Part shown: positions 60,192-64,000 of the stretch, one piece after another
Layout: every line of letters begins with the position of its first letter
Numbering within the stretch: the stretch's first letter is position 1
Origin: JBOZRQ01 sp050789255
GTDB lineage: Bacteria > Bacillota > Sulfobacillia > Symbiobacteriales > Symbiobacteriaceae
Direction: 5' to 3'
NCBI GenBank assembly: GCA_050789255.1
Contig: JBOZRQ010000034.1
Coordinates: 124,001-188,000, forward strand
Length of the DNA: 64,000 bases
Position numbers and translations under genes: made by a program
Notes under the pieces: model-generated
Told to the model about the DNA's origin: nothing
Database searches by the model: none
The model's input: only the letters and a program-made list of their open reading frames with translations

Positions 60192-61484
60192 GTGAAGAAG
60201 AGGTTTCCCGCAACGATTTTGCTGCTCGCACTGCTGCTCACCGCCTGCTCCAAAGTGCCGGTGCGCCAGGTCAGCCAGGGTGCGGGCGACGCAGCCCCGG
60301 CCGGTGAGATGGCTACGATCACGGTGGCCGGCCTGGGGACCGACCCCTTCCTCGACGCTCTGATCTCTGCCTTCCATGCCAAATACACCAACTACCGGGT
60401 GGATCGGGTTACCATCACCCCAGCCGGGGGTAACCCGAGCGAGCAGGTCGCCGGGAAGGCCAAAGCCGGTGAGGTCGATGTGGTCCCGACCCGTTACCTT
60501 CAGGCGGGAGACCTTAACACGGGCGTCCTGGCGCCCTTGGACCCCTTCATCCAAAAGACCGGGTTCGACCTGAAGCCGATCGGCGCCGGTCTGGACCAGC
60601 TCAAGATCGAAGGCAAACTGCTCGACCTGCCCTATGCGGCCTACCCGCAGACCCTGCTCTATGACAGGGCGATGTTCCAGCAGGCCGGCGTGCCGCTGCC
60701 CAAGGAGGGCTGGACCTGGGAGCAGTTCCGCGACGCCGCCAAGAAGCTGACCAAGGGCGAGGGTGAGAACAAGGTCTGGGGCTTTAGCAGCTTCATGAAC
60801 GAAGGGCTCGTCGCGATGTACCTCGCCCAGAAGACCGGCGGCCCGGCGGCACTGGCTGACGAGAAGGATGTGCAGGATGCCCTCCGGCTCTTTGCCACCA
60901 TGGTGCACACCGACCAGTCCGTGCCGAAGTCCGCCCCACAGGAGGTGGGCAAGGGCACCACCATCATGGTTCGCAACGGCCCCGGCGGCACCCGCAGCGC
61001 CATGAGCGCCGAGAATATCGGGAAGATCGCCCTGGGTCTGGTCCAGGTCGGCAAGGGCAACGGGCCCAAGTGGGATGTAGCCCCCATGCCGGTCGCTCCG
61101 GGCGCCAAAATGGTGGGCGGGGCCTCCCCGGACTCCTTCGGCATCGCAGCGGGCAGCAAGAATCAGGAGGCCGCGTGGAAGTTCGTGAGCTTCGCGGCCG
61201 GTCCGGAGGGCGCCGCGGCCATCGCCAAGGCCGGGGGCACCCCGCTCTACAAGACGGAGGATGTGAAGAAGGCCTTCCTGGCTGCTTCGACCTACAACTC
61301 GGGCGCCGAGTCCCTCTGGAACACGAACTGGACCTTCGAGCCCCGCCAGCAAAGCAATCCCAAGTACGGTCCGCTGGCCCAGGCGCTGAATCTGGCCGCC
61401 AACCAGGCGCTCGCCGGCACCAAGAGCTGGGAGGACGCCTACGCCGAGTACCTCCAGGTCGTAAAGGCGATCAAGGCCCAATGA
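60192..61484 (+). CDS. ABC-type extracellular solute-binding lipoprotein (family 1)
   Basis: 430 residues from a GTG seven bases after AAGGAGG; an ATG two codons earlier lies too near. The lipoprotein signal ends in LLLTAC (Cys19). Family 1 features include ATITVAGLGTDPFLDALISAFHAK, a vectored lobe (FIQKTGFDLKPIGAGLDQLK, DLPYAAYPQTLLYDRAMFQQAGVPLPKEGWTWEQFRDAAKKLT) and closing helices (WKFVSFAAGPEGAAAIAKAGG, PKYGPLAQALNLAANQALAGTKSWEDAY). Such proteins bind sugars, oligosaccharides or related ligands for import. Its stop overlaps the start of a MacB-type ATPase (ATGA), and no MalF/MalG permease pair follows. That is unusual. The ligand is unknown. Confidence 0.9.
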   Translation: MKKRFPATILLLALLLTACSKVPVRQVSQGAGDAAPAGEMATITVAGLGTDPFLDALISAFHAKYTNYRVDRVTITPAGGNPSEQVAGKAKAGEVDVVPTRYLQAGDLNTGVLAPLDPFIQKTGFDLKPIGAGLDQLKIEGKLLDLPYAAYPQTLLYDRAMFQQAGVPLPKEGWTWEQFRDAAKKLTKGEGENKVWGFSSFMNEGLVAMYLAQKTGGPAALADEKDVQDALRLFATMVHTDQSVPKSAPQEVGKGTTIMVRNGPGGTRSAMSAENIGKIALGLVQVGKGNGPKWDVAPMPVAPGAKMVGGASPDSFGIAAGSKNQEAAWKFVSFAAGPEGAAAIAKAGGTPLYKTEDVKKAFLAASTYNSGAESLWNTNWTFEPRQQSNPKYGPLAQALNLAANQALAGTKSWEDAYAEYLQVVKAIKAQ

Positions 61485-62161
61485 CGCTGCTCATGCGGGC
61501 AGTGGACCTGACGAGAACCTACGGGAGCGGTGCGGCAGCCGTGCACGCCTTGCGGGGCGTCAGCCTGGAGCTGCGGCGGGGCGCCCTCACCGCCCTGCGG
61601 GGGCGCTCGGGCAGCGGGAAGACCACGCTGATCAACCTGCTGGGTGGGCTCGACAGGCCCACCTCGGGCAAGGTCTTCCTGGACGAGGTGGAGCTCAGCG
61701 CCTTGCCTGAGCCGGCGCTCACGAAGCTCCGGCGCCGGCGCATCGGCTACGTCTTTCAGTCATTCGCACTGCTGCCACTCCTGAGCGCCCGGGAGAACGT
61801 GGAGCTGCCGCTGCGGGTGGCCGGCCTGCCGGCCGCCCAGCGGCGGGAGCGGGCCCAGCGATGGCTGGATTACGTGGGGCTGGGGGCCAGGGCCTCCCAC
61901 CGGCCCTACGAACTCTCGGGCGGCGAGCAGCAGCGGGTGGCCCTGGCCCGGGCGCTGGCAGTGGAGCCCGACCTGCTCCTGGCCGACGAGCCGACCGGGC
62001 AGCTGGACTCCCGGACGGGCGCTCAGGTGATCCAACTGCTGCGGCGGGCGGCCCGGGAGACCGGGGTGGCGGTCTGCCTGACCACCCACGACCCCTCAAT
62101 CATGGCGATGACGGACCAGGTCTGTGCCCTGGCGGACGGGGCCCTGGTGTTGGAGGCGTAA
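61481..62161 (+). CDS. ABC transporter ATP-binding protein, MacB/LolD type
   Basis: 226 residues; its ATG overlaps the stop of the binding-protein gene. Walker A GRSGSGKT (41-48), Q-loop YVFQSFALLPLLSARENV, signature LSGGEQQR, Walker B LLLADEPTGQLD and the switch His in TTHDPS are present. The layout is that of MacB/LolD/FtsE-like ATPases that drive FtsX-type permeases. The next genes encode a membrane-fusion lipoprotein and an FtsX/MacB-type permease, so together they form a MacA-MacB-like export or mechanotransmission machine. The gene spacing (three bases to the next start) supports one transcript. Confidence 0.93.
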   Translation: MTLLMRAVDLTRTYGSGAAAVHALRGVSLELRRGALTALRGRSGSGKTTLINLLGGLDRPTSGKVFLDEVELSALPEPALTKLRRRRIGYVFQSFALLPLLSARENVELPLRVAGLPAAQRRERAQRWLDYVGLGARASHRPYELSGGEQQRVALARALAVEPDLLLADEPTGQLDSRTGAQVIQLLRRAARETGVAVCLTTHDPSIMAMTDQVCALADGALVLEA

Positions 62162-62164
62162 GGA

Positions 62165-63163
62165 ATGCACAAGCGGCTGTTCGGCGCCCTGCTCTGCGGG
62201 GCGCTACTCATGATGACGGGCTGCGGCCTGCTGCCCAAGGAAGAGGAGGAGGCGCCGCCGGTGCTGGCGGCGCCCGTCAAGTCGGAGAAGGAGACCTATA
62301 CGGCCAAGGTCGGGGACATTGCGGACGTGGTCTCCCTGCGGGGCCGCTTCGCCCCGGCCCGGGCGGAGGATCTGTCCTTTAAGGGGAGCGGGCGGGTCAA
62401 GGCGGTCTACGTGCGGTCCGGCGACCGGGTTGAAAAGGGGCAGGTGGTGGCCGAGCTGCACAACGAAGATGCGGTGCTGGGGCTGGCCCAGGCCCAGATC
62501 CGGTTCGAGCGGGCCAAGCTGGCCCTGGAGGATGAGCGCAACAAGGCCCAGTATAGCCGGGGCGCCGCCGTAGAGGGGCAGATCAGGCGGGCGGAGCTGG
62601 ACCTCGAACTGGCCCGGCTGGACGTGGAGAAGGCCTCCCGGCAGGTGGAGGAGAGCCGCCTGGTCGCTCCCTTCAGCGGGCAGGTGACGGCCGTCGCTGC
62701 CAAGGTGGGCGACCAGGCGCAGCCCTACGCGGCGGTGGTGAACCTCGCTGACCCCACCGAGCTGATCGTGGAGGCCGACGTGGACGACTCGGCCCTCTCC
62801 CGGGGCCTGTCGGTTGGGCAGAAGGCCCGGCTGGACTTCAGCGACCTGGGCGCCCCCGTCACCGGGACCATCGTCGAGCTGCCCCCCGCAAGTGGAGCCT
62901 CGCCCAAGCGGATCAAGGTGAAGCTGGACGAGCCGGCGCCCAGGGCGGCCCTGGGCATGGTGGGCAAGGTGAACGTGGTGCTCCAGGAGAAGCAGGGCGT
63001 GGTGCTGTTGCCTAACGCCGCCATCCGGCAGTACTCGGGCCGGACCTACGTGCTCCTGAAGAACCCCCGGCGCGAGGTCGACGTGGTGCTTGGGATTCAG
63101 GGCGACCTGGGGACCGAGATCACCAAGGGTCTCCAAGCGGGCGACCAGGTGATCGGGAGGTGA
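62165..63163 (+). CDS. Membrane-fusion lipoprotein, MacA/HlyD type
   Basis: 332 residues. A lipoprotein signal (LLCGALLMMTGC, Cys20) precedes a Glu-rich linker and the usual layout of a periplasmic adaptor: a lipoyl half (SFKGSGRVKAVYVRSGDRVEKGQVVAELHNEDA), an alpha-helical hairpin (LGLAQAQIRFERAKLALEDERNKAQY ... QIRRAELDLELARLDVEKASRQVEESRL), the second lipoyl half (APFSGQVTAVAAKVGDQAQPYA) and a beta-barrel/MPD region (IVEADVDDSALSRGLSVGQKARLDFSDL ... VVLLPNAAIRQYSGRTYVLL). In Gram-positive bacteria such adaptors pair with MacB-type permeases to export peptides or antibiotics. It overlaps the permease gene (GTGA). Confidence 0.92.
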   Translation: MHKRLFGALLCGALLMMTGCGLLPKEEEEAPPVLAAPVKSEKETYTAKVGDIADVVSLRGRFAPARAEDLSFKGSGRVKAVYVRSGDRVEKGQVVAELHNEDAVLGLAQAQIRFERAKLALEDERNKAQYSRGAAVEGQIRRAELDLELARLDVEKASRQVEESRLVAPFSGQVTAVAAKVGDQAQPYAAVVNLADPTELIVEADVDDSALSRGLSVGQKARLDFSDLGAPVTGTIVELPPASGASPKRIKVKLDEPAPRAALGMVGKVNVVLQEKQGVVLLPNAAIRQYSGRTYVLLKNPRREVDVVLGIQGDLGTEITKGLQAGDQVIGR

Positions 63164-64000
63164 CCCGGGGCTTGAAGAAGCTAGCTTTACTCTGGGCGAC
63201 GCTCCGCCTGGCAGCCCGACGGCTCTGGGCGAACCGGCGCATGGCTGCCGGTCTGCTGGCGGGACTGACCGTGGCCGTGGCAGCAGCCTCCAGCGTGCCG
63301 GCCTTTGCGGGCGGCGCCCTCCAGCGGGTGCTTCAGGCAGAGCTCGCCGCCGACCGGGAACAGAACGCGGCCGGCATCCACCTGGCGCACCTGGAGAATG
63401 CCAAGCGCCGCACCAAGGCCGGCGACCTGGCCAACGCCGACCGGGTGGCGGTGGAGCAGGGCCCCGGGCTGATCGGCCTGCCCGTAGATGAACTGGTCCG
63501 GTACGGGGCGCTGGAGCCGACGGCCGCCACGCCCGTCAACCCGGCTCAGTTGAACCCCGACGTGGCCCGGTGGGCCTCCCTGGCATTTCAGACCGGCCTG
63601 GCGGATCATGTGGAGGTCTACGACGGGCGCCTGCCCGGGACCGCCCAGGATGGGCTCGAAGCGATGGTGGAGGAAGAGGCCCTCGACAAGCTGGAGCTGA
63701 CCGTGGGAGCCGAACTCTGGGTTCCGGTGGGCAAGGACCCGGGCGCCGACAAGGTGAAGGTGACAGTGGTGGGGGCGTTCCGCCGCAAGGACCCCAATGA
63801 CCCCCATTGGTTTCAGCGCCAGCCCTTTGAGCAGGCGCTCTTCATCCCGGAGGATGGATTTCGTCAACAGGTCCTCGGCATGGGCAAGGTCGAGGTCGGC
63901 CAGTACTCGTGGTTCTACGCGGTGGACCCCAGCAGGCTGAAGGTGACGGACGCCGTCCGGCTCCTGACCGCCCTGTACGACCTGGAAGCCCGCATGGCCC
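63160..64000 (+). CDS. ABC transporter permease, MacB/FtsX type, N-terminal part (truncated by window edge)
   Basis: A GTG overlapping the stop of the adaptor gene opens a frame that stays open to the last base (about 280 residues). It begins with a basic segment and a membrane helix (LKKLALLWATLRLAARRLW, MAAGLLAGLTVAVAAASSV), followed by an extracytoplasmic domain (WASLAFQTGLADHVEVYDGRLPG, LDKLELTVGAELWVPVGKD, VKVTVVGAFRRKDPNDPHW, KVEVGQYSWFYAVDP). The early helix and large extracytoplasmic domain with a V-x-V-V-G-x-F/R strand fit MacB_PCD. The FtsX helices would lie beyond the window. It is the expected partner of the preceding ATPase and adaptor. Confidence 0.85.
   Translation, partial: MTRGLKKLALLWATLRLAARRLWANRRMAAGLLAGLTVAVAAASSVPAFAGGALQRVLQAELAADREQNAAGIHLAHLENAKRRTKAGDLANADRVAVEQGPGLIGLPVDELVRYGALEPTAATPVNPAQLNPDVARWASLAFQTGLADHVEVYDGRLPGTAQDGLEAMVEEEALDKLELTVGAELWVPVGKDPGADKVKVTVVGAFRRKDPNDPHWFQRQPFEQALFIPEDGFRQQVLGMGKVEVGQYSWFYAVDPSRLKVTDAVRLLTALYDLEARMA

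Overview
This window looks like chromosome of a high-GC, spore-forming member of the Bacillota, most like Symbiobacterium. That assignment is an inference. It rests on GC-rich codon use combined with strong Gram-positive Shine-Dalgarno (SD) sites, many GTG/TTG starts, many lipoproteins with a lipobox, PadR/DUF2812 and DUF3231 genes, PerR-KatG, and no outer-membrane genes. No rRNA, tRNA, CRISPR array or insertion sequence was seen.

Layout. 1-1811: end of a two-component system (OmpR-type regulator and histidine kinase). 1856-3200: a small secreted protein and an unknown protein. 3209-3760: a non-coding degenerate repeat in a constant 11-nt phase. 3804-7223: three genes with PD-(D/E)XK nuclease signatures plus a small membrane protein. 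7459-18250: a cyclic-di-GMP-I riboswitch leader, a 2860-residue exported YD/RHS-repeat protein ending in a lysozyme-like domain, a propeller-like lipoprotein, and two broken copies of the RHS core. 18265-21051: perR-katG with its promoter/operator. 21195-24537: a candidate 31-residue peptide, then lipoprotein / FtsH-like protease / lipoprotein. 24655-27839: UvrD-type helicase, divergent from PadR-DUF2812. 27889-31102: two SEC-C/TPR proteins, one split by a frameshift at a six-G run. 31897-39799: two very large unknown genes, the first with a Tat signal. 40037-47412: lipoproteins, a DUF2500-like membrane protein and a MacB-type ABC transporter. 47522-54135: exonuclease, coiled-coil protein, large LuxR regulator with an acyl-CoA-dehydrogenase-like enzyme, and an orphan DNA methylase. 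54319-58041: two tandem beta-lactamase-like lipoproteins and a zinc peptidase. 58066-59100: a DUF3231 protein and a peroxiredoxin whose peroxidatic cysteine is encoded by in-frame TGA. 59267-64000: a copper-amine-oxidase-N-like protein, then an operon of solute-binding lipoprotein, ABC ATPase, membrane-fusion lipoprotein and ABC permease that runs off the window.

Most notable: (i) the peroxiredoxin at 58591-59100 is probably a selenoprotein, because TGA sits exactly where the peroxidatic Cys belongs and a perfect 9-bp hairpin with an AGG loop follows at SECIS distance; (ii) the c-di-GMP riboswitch in front of the giant YD/lysozyme protein, with signs of toxin-tip replacement behind it; (iii) the 11-nt phased non-coding array; (iv) the unrecognised Tat-linked pair of giant proteins. 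Oxidative-stress functions recur (PerR-KatG, Sec-peroxiredoxin), as do cell-envelope functions (lipoproteins, MacB-like exporters, YD protein, beta-lactamase-like proteins).
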